A DNA stretch of 64,000 nt, taken from contig NZ_BCNT01000003.1 in the NCBI RefSeq assembly GCF_001544075.1, positions 585,042 through 649,041 on the forward strand. The letters are read 5' to 3'. This document shows, piece after piece, positions 17,202 to 25,947 of the stretch; the first letter of the stretch is position 1; every line of letters begins with the position of its first letter. Under the pieces are notes generated by a model, which saw only the letters and a program-made list of their open reading frames with translations, did no database searches and was not told the DNA's origin. The translations under genes and the position numbers were made by a program. Source of the DNA: Comamonas terrae. Lineage in GTDB: Bacteria > Pseudomonadota > Gammaproteobacteria > Burkholderiales > Burkholderiaceae_C.

Positions 17202-20159
17202 ATGGAGGCGTTGAGGGATTTCTTCATCGATACGACGGCCCATGCCTCGTATCTGCATGGGTCGCATGACCCCGGCCTGGTGCTGCTGTCCGTCTTCGTA
17301 TCCATGTTCTCCGCCACGATGGCCCTGCAGACCGCACAGACGGCTCGCCGGACCGAAAGCGCGCTCTACCGGCATATCGCCCTCGGCACCGGAGCCCTGG
17401 CCCTGGGCGGCGGCATCTGGACCATGCACTTCATCGGCATGCTGGCCTACGAGCTGCCCACGGGCGTGCATTACGCGACGGGGCTGACGCTGCTGTCTCT
17501 GCTGCCGGCCTGTATCGCCTCCTGGTGCGCATTGCGCATACTGGCCCAGCGCCATGTCAGCAGACCCCAGCTGCTGGCCAGCGGCACGCTGGTGGGCGCC
17601 GGCATCGGCACCATGCACTACAGCGGCATGGCGGCCATGCAGACCTCGCTGCAAATGCGCTACGACCCATTCACCTTCGCGCTTTCCATCGTGGTTGCCG
17701 TGGTCCTGGCCACGCTGGCCCTCTGGGTGCGCTACGGCCTGCGGCAGACCCGCCTCAGTGCCCACCAGCGCTTCTATGCCGCAGGAAGCACGATGGGGCT
17801 GGCCATTGCCGGCATGCACTACACAGGCATGGCGGCCGTGCGTTTTTCCGGCTTTCCCGGCCCCGCCGAGCCAGGGCTGCTGCTCAATACCACTTATGCA
17901 TCGCTGGGGCTTTCGTCCTTCACCATCACGGTGGCCGTGATGGTGGCTGCGCTCAACGGGCTGATCCGCACGCGCGAGCTCTACCGCCAGGTGGACGACA
18001 GCCGCTCGCGCCTGCGCGCCATTCTCGACACGGCCGTCGACGGCATCATCACCATCGACAGCCGCGGCCTGATCAAGAGCTTCAACCATTCGGCGGAGCG
18101 GCTTTTCGGCTGGAGCGCAGCCGAGGTGACGGGCAAGAACATCAAGATGCTGATGCCCGAGCCCGATCAATCGAAGCACGACAGCTATCTGCGCAACTAC
18201 CGCACCACGGGCGACCCCAAGATCATCGGCACCGGCCGCGAAGTCATGGGGCTGCGCAAGAACGGCAGCCTGCTGCCCATGCGCCTGGCCGTGGGCCGCG
18301 TCGAGCTGCCGGGCGAGCTGCTGTTCGTGGGCTTCGTGACGGACATCAGCGACCGCCATGCCCTGGAAGCCTCGCTGCGCGAGGCAGCCGAACGCGCCGA
18401 ACAGGCCACCGCGACCAAGAGCAGCTTCCTTGCAAACATGAGCCATGAAATCCGCACGCCGATGAATTCCATCATCGGCTTCACGGAGCTGCTGCTCAGG
18501 GACGACCTGACGCCCGCCCAGCGCAGCCATCTCAACACCATCCGCCAGTCCTCGCGCTCACTGCTGCGGCTGATCAACGACATCCTCGACACCACCAAGA
18601 TGGAGAAAGGGCGCCTCGAACTGGAGCAGACCACGTTCTCGCTCAAGGGCCTGGCCATGCAGATCGAGTCCTCGCTGCGGCTGGGCGCCCAGGCCAAGCA
18701 TCTGGTGCTGGCAACGCACTACCCGGCCGGCATGCCCGAGCATTACCTGGGCGATCCGCTGCGGCTGCTGCAGATACTGACCAACCTCGTGGGCAATGCC
18801 ATCAAGTTCACCGAAAGCGGCACCGTGGACGTGGTCTTCTCGCGGGAGCAGGACATGGTCCACGTCCAGGTGCGCGACAGCGGCATCGGCATGACGCCCC
18901 AGCAGATCGAAGCCATCTTCACCCCCTTCACCCAGGCCGATGCATCCATCAGCCGGCGCTTTGGCGGCACCGGCCTGGGAACATCGATCGCGCGCCAGCT
19001 GGCCGAACTCATGGGCGGCCGCATCGAGGTCGAGAGCCTGTTCGGCCAGGGCAGCACCTTTCATGTCTGGCTGCCTCTGCCGGTGGCCCAGGGACCTGCT
19101 GCTGCGCCCCCCGAAGCTGCGCAGGTACAGTTGCCGGCCTTGCACGTACTCATTGCCGACGACATTCCGCAGAATCTGGAGCTGCTGTCGCTGACGCTGG
19201 AAAATGCCGGCCACCGGGTGGCCATGGCCTGCGACGGCGCCGAAGCCGTGGAGAAATTCAAGGCCGGGCCTTTCGACATCGTGCTCATGGACGTGCACAT
19301 GCCGGGCACCGACGGCCTGCAGGCCACCCGCCTGCTGCGCCAGCACGAGCGGGCCACGGGGCGCACGCGCACACCCGTGATTGCCTTGACCGCCAGCGTC
19401 ATGGCCGACGACCGTCGCGCTGCGCTGCAGGCCGGCATGGACGGTTTTGCGATCAAGCCGCTGGACGTGCCGCGCCTGTTCGCGGAGATGGCCCAGGTGC
19501 TGGATATCCCGCAGAACGCAGCGCTGCATACGCCGCAGGCGGCCATCGGCCCGGCCCTGGCGCCGGCATCGGTCATCGACTGGGGCCGCGGCGCCCTGCT
19601 CTGGGGCAGCGAGGCCCGGCTGGCGCGGGCCATCGAACAGTTCCTCGATGCCGCGCTGGAAAAATATCCGCTGCCGGCAGCAGCCGCCGTCGAGATCGAC
19701 TGGGAGCAAACCGTCTTCAGCCTGCACGGGCTCAAGGGCGCCACAGGCAATCTCGCGCTTGCCGACATTGCACAGCTGGCCGGCCAGCTGGAAACACTGG
19801 CGCGCGAAAAGCAGCGCACAGCCGTGCTGGCGCAGATGCCGCAGCTGCTTGCCAAGCTGCAGCTGGCACGCCAGGCAGTGTCCCAGCGCCACGGCAATGC
19901 AGCCACCACCGCCGAAGCTGCACAGGCCTTGCCACGGGCCGAGGACCTGCTGCCCGCCATGCAGTCGCTGCTGTCCATGCTGGCCCGCAGCGAACTCGAC
20001 GACACGCTGCTCGACCAGGTCTGCACCGGGCTGGAGATGCAGCAACGGCGCAGCCAGGCCCAAAGCCTGCGCGCGGCCGTGGAGGCCTTCGAATTCCGCC
20101 AGGCCCATGCCCTGCTGCAGCAGCTGCTCGGTGAACGCAGCCTCAGCGTTGCCCCCTGA
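17202..20159 (+). CDS. MHYT-PAS hybrid histidine kinase with REC and HPt domains
   Basis: A 985-residue membrane-bound hybrid sensor kinase. Residues about 15-255 form a seven-helix MHYT sensor with its three repeats of the motif (MHFI, MHYS, MHYT), proposed in this family to bind copper and sense a diatomic gas. A FixL-like PAS domain follows (about 262-385), then HisKA with phospho-acceptor His415 (SHEIRTPMN) and an HATPase domain with DSGIGM and GGTGLG boxes. A receiver domain carries phospho-acceptor Asp697 (LMDVHMPG), and the HPt domain has its likely acceptor His842 (LHGLKGATGN). The complete His-Asp-His relay needs an external receiver; the REC/HD-GYP protein nine bases downstream is the obvious partner. 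Confidence 0.93.
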   Translation: MEALRDFFIDTTAHASYLHGSHDPGLVLLSVFVSMFSATMALQTAQTARRTESALYRHIALGTGALALGGGIWTMHFIGMLAYELPTGVHYATGLTLLSLLPACIASWCALRILAQRHVSRPQLLASGTLVGAGIGTMHYSGMAAMQTSLQMRYDPFTFALSIVVAVVLATLALWVRYGLRQTRLSAHQRFYAAGSTMGLAIAGMHYTGMAAVRFSGFPGPAEPGLLLNTTYASLGLSSFTITVAVMVAALNGLIRTRELYRQVDDSRSRLRAILDTAVDGIITIDSRGLIKSFNHSAERLFGWSAAEVTGKNIKMLMPEPDQSKHDSYLRNYRTTGDPKIIGTGREVMGLRKNGSLLPMRLAVGRVELPGELLFVGFVTDISDRHALEASLREAAERAEQATATKSSFLANMSHEIRTPMNSIIGFTELLLRDDLTPAQRSHLNTIRQSSRSLLRLINDILDTTKMEKGRLELEQTTFSLKGLAMQIESSLRLGAQAKHLVLATHYPAGMPEHYLGDPLRLLQILTNLVGNAIKFTESGTVDVVFSREQDMVHVQVRDSGIGMTPQQIEAIFTPFTQADASISRRFGGTGLGTSIARQLAELMGGRIEVESLFGQGSTFHVWLPLPVAQGPAAAPPEAAQVQLPALHVLIADDIPQNLELLSLTLENAGHRVAMACDGAEAVEKFKAGPFDIVLMDVHMPGTDGLQATRLLRQHERATGRTRTPVIALTASVMADDRRAALQAGMDGFAIKPLDVPRLFAEMAQVLDIPQNAALHTPQAAIGPALAPASVIDWGRGALLWGSEARLARAIEQFLDAALEKYPLPAAAAVEIDWEQTVFSLHGLKGATGNLALADIAQLAGQLETLAREKQRTAVLAQMPQLLAKLQLARQAVSQRHGNAATTAEAAQALPRAEDLLPAMQSLLSMLARSELDDTLLDQVCTGLEMQQRRSQAQSLRAAVEAFEFRQAHALLQQLLGERSLSVAP

Positions 20160-20168
20160 AAGCCCGCC

Positions 20169-21194
20169 ATGCCCCACCTGTCCGAACCCCGGCCCACACT
20201 GCTGCTGGTCGATGACGAGCCCACCAATCTGCAGGTTCTGCGCCATACCCTGCAACAGCACTACCGCCTGCTGTTTGCCAAGAGCGGCCAGTCCGCGCTG
20301 GAGCTGGCGCATACCGAGCGCCCCGACCTGATCCTGCTGGACATCATGATGCCCGGCCTGTCCGGCTACGAAGTCTGCAAGGCCCTGAAGCAGAGCCCGC
20401 AGACCAGCGCCATACCGGTGATCTTCGTGACCGCCCTGACCGAGGCGGCCAACGAGCAGCAGGGACTGGAGCTGGGCGCGGTCGACTACATCACCAAGCC
20501 CTTCAATCCCCACATCGTCCAGGCGCGCGTGCGCACCCATCTGTCGCTGGTGCATGCGCAGGAATTGCAGGAGACACGCCTGCAGATCGTGCAATGCCTG
20601 GGCACGGCCGCCGAATACAAGGACAACGAAACCGGCCTGCATGTGATCCGCATGAGCCATTTCGCCAGAACGCTGGCACTGGCCGCCGGCTACAGCGAGC
20701 GCGCCGCCAACGAGCTGCTGCATGCCGCGCCCATGCACGATGTGGGCAAGATCGGCATTCCCGATGCCATCCTGCGCAAGCCGGGCAAGCTCACTGCGCA
20801 GGAGTGGGACGTCATGCGCCAGCACACGGTCATCGGTGCGCGCATCATCGGCCACCATCCGTCGGGCCTGCTGCGCCTGGCGGCCACCATCGCGCTCCAC
20901 CACCATGAAAAATGGGACGGCAGCGGCTACCCCCACGGCCTGGCCGGCGAGGCCATTCCCCATGCGGCTCGCATCGTGGCGCTGGCCGATGTCTTCGATG
21001 CGCTGACCAGCGTGCGCCCCTACAAGCCGGCCTGGTCCGTGGAACAGGCACTGGAGCTGATCCGCAGTGAAAGCGGGGGGCATTTCGACCCAGAACTGGC
21101 AGCGCTGTTTCTCGATTGCATGCCCGAGATCCGGCAGATCCGGGAAAGATGGGCCGATGCGGCGCAGCCCCAGGAGCTGTTCGCTGCGGCGTAG
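20169..21194 (+). CDS. REC/HD-GYP response regulator, predicted c-di-GMP phosphodiesterase
   Basis: A 341-residue RpfG-like response regulator. The N-terminal receiver (about 10-125) has the acidic pocket VDDE, the phospho-acceptor Asp in LLDIMMPG and the Lys in TKPF. The C-terminal HD-GYP domain carries HDVGKIG, the metal-binding HHHEKWDGSGYP stretch and intact GYP residues, so c-di-GMP hydrolysis is expected. The gene starts nine bases after the hybrid kinase and is almost certainly co-transcribed, suggesting that the MHYT sensor controls c-di-GMP turnover (inference). It converges on nrtR with 15 bp between stops. Confidence 0.93.
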   Translation: MPHLSEPRPTLLLVDDEPTNLQVLRHTLQQHYRLLFAKSGQSALELAHTERPDLILLDIMMPGLSGYEVCKALKQSPQTSAIPVIFVTALTEAANEQQGLELGAVDYITKPFNPHIVQARVRTHLSLVHAQELQETRLQIVQCLGTAAEYKDNETGLHVIRMSHFARTLALAAGYSERAANELLHAAPMHDVGKIGIPDAILRKPGKLTAQEWDVMRQHTVIGARIIGHHPSGLLRLAATIALHHHEKWDGSGYPHGLAGEAIPHAARIVALADVFDALTSVRPYKPAWSVEQALELIRSESGGHFDPELAALFLDCMPEIRQIRERWADAAQPQELFAAA

Positions 21195-21209
21195 GTCCGT
21201 GCTGCGGCG

Positions 21210-21893
21210 CTACAGCCCGCGCGTGCTCAGCGCCAGCTCCTGGCGGAACGCCGGGCGCACGCGATAGAGCTGGGCCGGCCGGTGGGCCCCGCCGCCCTGC
21301 AGGGCTCCGGGCACGGGCTCCAGCAGCTGCATCTCGTCCATCTTGCGCCGGAAGCTCACCTTGTTGAGCGACTCGCCCAGAATGCTCTCGTACACCTGCT
21401 GCAGCTGCGGCAAGGTGAATGCGTCGCCGCAGAAGTGCACCGGCAGCGAGGAATACTGGCTCTTGCTGCGCACGCGCGCCAGCGCCGCCTGCAGGATCTG
21501 GGCATGGTCGAAAGGCAGCTGGCCCACGGCATGCACGGGCACGACCTTGAGGTCCGCGCGCTGCGTGGGCAGGCTCTCCAGCGGGATCAGCGCGCAATAG
21601 GCAATGGCCACCGACCAGCCGCGCGGGTCGCGTGCCGGCCCTGTGAACGTGGCCAGCTGCTCCAGATAGGCGCCCTCCATGCCGGCCTTGGTCCTGAGCA
21701 CGCGTGCGGCGCTGGCCTTGGCATCGGCATCCTCGTCGGCATGGATGTAGCCGCCGGGCAGCGCCCAGACGCCGGCAAACGGCGCGCGGGCGCGCTGCAC
21801 CAGCACCACGTTCAGCTCGCGCTCCACCAGGGTCAGCACGACCACATCCACGCTGACCAGCACATGGGCATGCTTGTCTTCAGTTTGGATCAT
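21210..21893 (-). CDS. nrtR: NrtR-type Nudix transcriptional repressor of NAD metabolism
   Basis: A 227-residue regulator with an N-terminal Nudix-like domain (about 8-140) and a C-terminal winged-helix region, the NrtR arrangement. The Nudix box is degenerate: it keeps GGYIHADE, but the REUxEE part is replaced by ARVLRTKAG, so hydrolase activity is unlikely and a ligand-sensing role is expected (ADP-ribose in the family). The DNA-binding part includes FTLPQLQQVYE and KVSFRRKMDEM. The gene is divergent from pncA-pncB-nadE-nadM, exactly the genes NrtR controls elsewhere. ATG 21891-21893 was chosen; in-frame ATGs 21 and 45 bases upstream exist and none has a clear ribosome site. Confidence 0.88.
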   Translation of the reverse strand: MIQTEDKHAHVLVSVDVVVLTLVERELNVVLVQRARAPFAGVWALPGGYIHADEDADAKASAARVLRTKAGMEGAYLEQLATFTGPARDPRGWSVAIAYCALIPLESLPTQRADLKVVPVHAVGQLPFDHAQILQAALARVRSKSQYSSLPVHFCGDAFTLPQLQQVYESILGESLNKVSFRRKMDEMQLLEPVPGALQGGGAHRPAQLYRVRPAFRQELALSTRGL

Positions 21894-22037
21894 TTTTTTA
21901 CCAAGACCAATCATTGGACTGCAGTATGCCATCAGCAAATTAACAATTGCTTTCCCGCTCTGCAGACAATTTCAAAATTAGTTAGTTGCAGAATTAATTT
22001 AACAAGCGTAGACTGCAAGGCATCCAAGGAGCGCAGC
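21894..22037. promoter_or_regulatory. nrtR-pncA divergent control region with candidate operator
   Basis: 144 bp, strikingly AT-rich in a GC-rich genome. An imperfect palindrome ATTAGTT-N8-AATTAAT (21977-21998, one mismatch) is a candidate NrtR operator; a second AT-rich partial palindrome lies around 21935-21950. AAGGA at 22026-22030 is the pncA ribosome site. The operator assignment is inferred from position and symmetry only. Confidence 0.5.
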
Positions 22038-22883
22038 ATGAGCCACAGCACCCAGTTACTCATCATCGACCCCCAGAACGACTTCTGCGACCTGCCCCGC
22101 AGCTGGTGGCCTGTCTCGCCGCTGACGGGAGAGGCGGTTGCCCCCAGCTTGCCCGTGGCCGGCGCCCATGCCGACATGCAACGCCTCGCGCACTGGATTG
22201 ACCGGCAAGGCAGTGCGCTCGGCCAGATCACGGTGACGCTGGACTCCCACCAGGCCTACGACATCGCCCATCCGGCTTTCTGGCAGCAGCGCGGCGGCGA
22301 GCCGGTAGCGCCCTTCACCGCCATCACCGCCGCCCAGGTGCGCGCCGGCGACTTTCTCCCCCGGGATGCCGCCGTCCTGCCGCGCACACTGGCCTATCTG
22401 GATGCGCTCGAGGCCCAGGGCAGCTACACCCTCATGGTGTGGCCCCTGCACTGCGAGATCGGCAGCTGGGGCCATGGCGTGCACGCCGACATCCTGGCGG
22501 CCTGCCGCCGGTGGCAGCAGACCCGGCAGCGCGCCGTGCACCATGTGTTCAAGGGCATGAATCCCTGGACCGAGCACTACAGCGCCATCCGCGCCGAAGT
22601 GCCCGACCCGCAGGACGCCGAAACCGGCCTCAACACCGCGCTGCTGCAGCGCTTGCGCGAAAGCGGCACGCTGGTGATCGCCGGCGAGGCCAGCAGCCAC
22701 TGCGTGCGCGCCACCACGCAGCACATCGTGGACCAATGGGGCAGCCAGGACCACGGGCGCATCGTGCTGCTGACGGATTGCATGAGCCCCGTGGGCGGCT
22801 TCGAGCAGGCCCATGCCGGCTTCCTGCAGCAGATGCGCGCGCTCGGTGTACGCTGCGAGACCAGCGCCAGCTTTTCCCTCTAA
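22038..22883 (+). CDS. pncA: Nicotinamidase-type cysteine hydrolase
   Basis: A 281-residue isochorismatase-fold hydrolase, predicted to deamidate nicotinamide to nicotinate as the first step of NAD salvage. The catalytic triad is recognisable: Asp11 (IDPQNDF), Lys172 (FKGMNPW, in the HxxFKG context seen in nicotinamidases) and Cys222 (SSHCVRAT). It is longer than the roughly 210-residue E. coli enzyme, mainly through inserts before the Lys motif. Its position at the head of an operon with pncB and nadE and opposite nrtR makes the function likely. A family A repeat fills most of the gap to pncB. Confidence 0.87.
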   Translation: MSHSTQLLIIDPQNDFCDLPRSWWPVSPLTGEAVAPSLPVAGAHADMQRLAHWIDRQGSALGQITVTLDSHQAYDIAHPAFWQQRGGEPVAPFTAITAAQVRAGDFLPRDAAVLPRTLAYLDALEAQGSYTLMVWPLHCEIGSWGHGVHADILAACRRWQQTRQRAVHHVFKGMNPWTEHYSAIRAEVPDPQDAETGLNTALLQRLRESGTLVIAGEASSHCVRATTQHIVDQWGSQDHGRIVLLTDCMSPVGGFEQAHAGFLQQMRALGVRCETSASFSL

Positions 22884-22890
22884 GCCCCAA

Positions 22891-22926
22891 AGGCCTCGAA
22901 CGCTTGTCCGTCAAGCGCTCGCAGCT
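22891..22926. repeat. Palindromic repeat, family A, between pncA and pncB
   Basis: AACGCTTG...CAAGCGCT hairpin (CGCTTG 22901-22906 with CAAGCG 22912-22917) followed by the GCAGCT arm. It lies inside an operon, so it would be transcribed and could fold in the mRNA. Confidence 0.75.
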
Positions 22927-22948
22927 CACATTTTCAAGAAAAACCGGC

Positions 22949-24172
22949 ATGACACCCATCATCACCAGCCTGCTGGACACGGACCTCTACAAATTCACCA
23001 TGTGGCAGGCCATGCTGCACCGCCACCCGCAGACCGAGGCCGAATACGAATTCGTCTGCCGCACGCCCACGGCCTTTCCGCTGGCCGAGCTGCTGCCCGA
23101 GGTGGAGCGCGAACTCGACGCGCTGTGCGCTCTGCGCTTCGCGCCCGACGAGCTGGCCTATATCGGCAGCCTGCGCTTCATGAAGAGCGACTTCATCGAC
23201 TTCCTGCGCATCTTCCAGTTCCAGCGCGCCTTCATCCGCGCCTGGGCCGAGGGCGACACCCTGCACATCGTGGCGCGCGGCCCGCAGGTGCATGTGATGG
23301 GCTTCGAGATCTATGTGCTGGCCATCGTCAACGAGCTGTACTTCCGCCGCTTCGATGCCGAGGCCGCCCTGGCGGAAGGCCGCAGGCGCCTGGCCAGCAA
23401 GATCGGGCAGCTCAAGCACCTGGCCGTGGAAGCCAGGCTGCGCAACCCCTTCGAGCTGTTCGACTTCGGCGTGCGCCGCCGCTATTCGGGCGCCTGGCAG
23501 CGCGAGGTGGTGCAGGCATTCGCCCAGGAGACCTCGCAGTGGTTCAAGGGCACTTCGAACGTGCTGCTGGCGCGCGACCTGAACCTGGTGCCCATCGGCA
23601 CCATGGCCCATGAATACCTGCAAAGCTACCAGGCCCTGGGCGTGCGGCTGCGCGACTTCCAGACCGCCGCGCTGGAGGACTGGGTGCAGGAATACCGCGG
23701 CGACCTGGGCATCGCGCTGACCGACACCGTGGGCATGGATGCCTTCCTAGCCGACTTCGACATGTATTTCGCCAAGCTGTTCGACGGCCTGCGCCACGAC
23801 TCGGGCGATCCGTTCGCATGGGGCGAAAAGGCCCTGGCCCACTACGCCCGGCTGCGCATCGATCCGCAGAACAAGCGCCTGGTGTTCTCGGACGGGCTGG
23901 ACCTGGACATGGCGCTGGCCCTGTACCACCGCTTTGCCGACCGCATCCAGTGCGGCTTCGGCATAGGCACGCGACTGACCAACGACATGGGCCTGACCAC
24001 CATCAACATCGTGATGAAGCTCACCCGCGCCAACGGCCAGCCCGTGGCCAAGATATCCGACTCGCCGGGCAAGACGCTGTGCAACGACGAGACCTATCTG
24101 GCCTATCTGCGCCAGGTCTTCGGCATTCCCGATCCCGTCGCCCAGGCCTGCGGCACCGCCATCCACCGCTAA
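22949..24172 (+). CDS. pncB: Nicotinate phosphoribosyltransferase
   Basis: A 407-residue enzyme that converts nicotinate and PRPP to nicotinate mononucleotide with ATP hydrolysis. The start [18 protein letters not shown] is the classic PncB N-terminus. The regulatory phospho-His is His221 ([10 protein letters not shown]), and the PRPP-binding region [16 protein letters not shown] is intact. Length is near that of E. coli PncB (400). A longer frame upstream runs through pncA and was rejected. Second gene of the NrtR-controlled salvage operon. Confidence 0.95.
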   Translation: MTPIITSLLDTDLYKFTMWQAMLHRHPQTEAEYEFVCRTPTAFPLAELLPEVERELDALCALRFAPDELAYIGSLRFMKSDFIDFLRIFQFQRAFIRAWAEGDTLHIVARGPQVHVMGFEIYVLAIVNELYFRRFDAEAALAEGRRRLASKIGQLKHLAVEARLRNPFELFDFGVRRRYSGAWQREVVQAFAQETSQWFKGTSNVLLARDLNLVPIGTMAHEYLQSYQALGVRLRDFQTAALEDWVQEYRGDLGIALTDTVGMDAFLADFDMYFAKLFDGLRHDSGDPFAWGEKALAHYARLRIDPQNKRLVFSDGLDLDMALALYHRFADRIQCGFGIGTRLTNDMGLTTINIVMKLTRANGQPVAKISDSPGKTLCNDETYLAYLRQVFGIPDPVAQACGTAIHR

Positions 24173-24185
24173 CCAGGAGAGAACC

Positions 24186-25889
24186 ATGCTGCGCGTCACC
24201 ATCGCCCAACTGAACTACATGGTCGGAGACATCGCCGGCAACATCCGGCGCATGACGGAGGCCGCACGCCAGGCCCACCGCGACGGCGCCCAACTGGTGG
24301 TCTTCTCCGAGCTGTCGCTGTGCGGCTACTACCCCGGCGACATGCTGGACGAGCCCGACTTCCTGCAGCGCCTGCAGCAGGGCCTGCACGACCTGCTGCA
24401 GGCCACGCGGGAGTTCCCGCAGCTGCACTGGGTGGTCGGCGCGCCCACGCGCGCCCAGGGCCCGGGCAAGCCGCTGCACAACAGCCTGCTGGTGCTGCAC
24501 AACGGCCAGATCCGCCTGCGCTACGACAAGCAGCTGCTGCCCACCTACAACATCTTCGACGAGCGCCGCCACTTCGAGCCCGGCGCCGATACCGCCAAGG
24601 TGCTGCGCATCGGCAGCAGCCAGGTCGGTTTTCTGGTCTGCGAAGACGGCTGGAACGACCGGGGCGCGGATTACGCCACCAACCCCTTTGTGCGCATGGG
24701 CGATGCGGCGCCGGACCTGGTCGTGAGCATCAATGCCAGCCCCAGCCATCTGGGCAAGCGCGAGCAGCGCCACGAGGTGTTCGCCCAGGCCGCGCAGCGC
24801 CACGGCCTGTCCATCCTCTATGTGAACCAGATCGGCGGCCAGGACCAGATCGTGTTCGACGGCGCCTCGTTCGCCGTCGTTCCCGACCGTGGCGTGGTGT
24901 TCGAGGCCAGGCGCTTCGAGGAGGATGTCTGCACGCTGGAACTGGACGAGCAGGGGCGCTTTCTCGCACTGGGCGGCGAGCCGCTGCCGCCGGTCGCGGC
25001 CCAGGGCCTGCCCACCATGGAGTTCTACCGCCAGCAGATCGTGCTGGGCTTGCGCGACTATGCGCGTCGCTGCGGCTTCCGGCAGGTGGTGGTGGGCAGC
25101 TCGGGCGGCATCGATTCGGCGCTGACCCTGGCCCTGGCCGTGGATGCGCTGGGCGCCGACAACGTGGTGGCCATCACCATGCCCTCGCGCTACTCGTCCA
25201 GCGGCTCGGTGGACGACTCGGTGCAGCTGTGCCGCAATCTGGGCATACGGCTCTACGAGCATCCGATCAAGGAGCTGGTCGACACCTATGCGCGCCAGTT
25301 CGAGGCCAGCTTCGGCGAACCGCTCCAGGGACTGGCTCTGGAGAACCTGCAGGCCCGCGCGCGCGGCACCACGCTGATGGAGTTTTCCAACGCCTTCGGC
25401 CACCTGCTGCTGACCACGGGCAACAAGTCCGAAGTCTCCGTGGGCTATTGCACGCTGTACGGCGACACCAACGGCGGCCTGGGCCTGCTGGGCGACCTGT
25501 ACAAGACCGAGGTGTTCGCGCTGTCGCGCCACATCAACGAGCGCGCGGGCCGCGAGCTGATCCCGCAGGCCATCATCGCCAAGCCGCCGTCGGCAGAACT
25601 GGCGCCAGGCCAGAAGGACGAGGACAGCCTGCCGCCCTACCCGGTGCTCGACGAAATCCTCAAATGGCAGATCGAGGGCCACCACCTGTCCGGCGCCGAA
25701 TACGAGCATGCCGCACAGTTCGTGGCCCAGCTCCGGGAGCAGCCCGGCGGCAGCGAGCTGATTGCCCGCGTGCAAAAGCTCGTCTTCCGCAGCGAATACA
25801 AGCGCCGCCAGGCACCGCCCATGCTGCGCGTGCGGCCGCGCGCCTTCGGAACGGGCCGGCAGATGCCGATTGCTGCACACTACGAGTAA
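24186..25889 (+). CDS. nadE: Glutamine-dependent NAD+ synthetase
   Basis: A 567-residue two-domain enzyme catalysing the last step of NAD synthesis, amidation of nicotinate adenine dinucleotide. The N-terminal nitrilase-like glutaminase domain (1-265) contains the triad Glu42 (SELSL), Lys115 (RYDKQLLP) and Cys152 (VCEDGW). The C-terminal synthetase domain carries the pyrophosphate-binding loop SGGIDS (306-311) and the GNKSE and KTEVF motifs. The glutaminase domain means that glutamine, not only ammonia, can be the nitrogen donor. An AGGAG ribosome site precedes the ATG, which lies 13 bp after pncB. Confidence 0.96.
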   Translation: MLRVTIAQLNYMVGDIAGNIRRMTEAARQAHRDGAQLVVFSELSLCGYYPGDMLDEPDFLQRLQQGLHDLLQATREFPQLHWVVGAPTRAQGPGKPLHNSLLVLHNGQIRLRYDKQLLPTYNIFDERRHFEPGADTAKVLRIGSSQVGFLVCEDGWNDRGADYATNPFVRMGDAAPDLVVSINASPSHLGKREQRHEVFAQAAQRHGLSILYVNQIGGQDQIVFDGASFAVVPDRGVVFEARRFEEDVCTLELDEQGRFLALGGEPLPPVAAQGLPTMEFYRQQIVLGLRDYARRCGFRQVVVGSSGGIDSALTLALAVDALGADNVVAITMPSRYSSSGSVDDSVQLCRNLGIRLYEHPIKELVDTYARQFEASFGEPLQGLALENLQARARGTTLMEFSNAFGHLLLTTGNKSEVSVGYCTLYGDTNGGLGLLGDLYKTEVFALSRHINERAGRELIPQAIIAKPPSAELAPGQKDEDSLPPYPVLDEILKWQIEGHHLSGAEYEHAAQFVAQLREQPGGSELIARVQKLVFRSEYKRRQAPPMLRVRPRAFGTGRQMPIAAHYE

Positions 25890-25947
25890 CTTCAACGCCT
25901 CCAGACTCCCGGGGTCGCCAGCCGACTCCCCATTTCGCTTCCATCCC

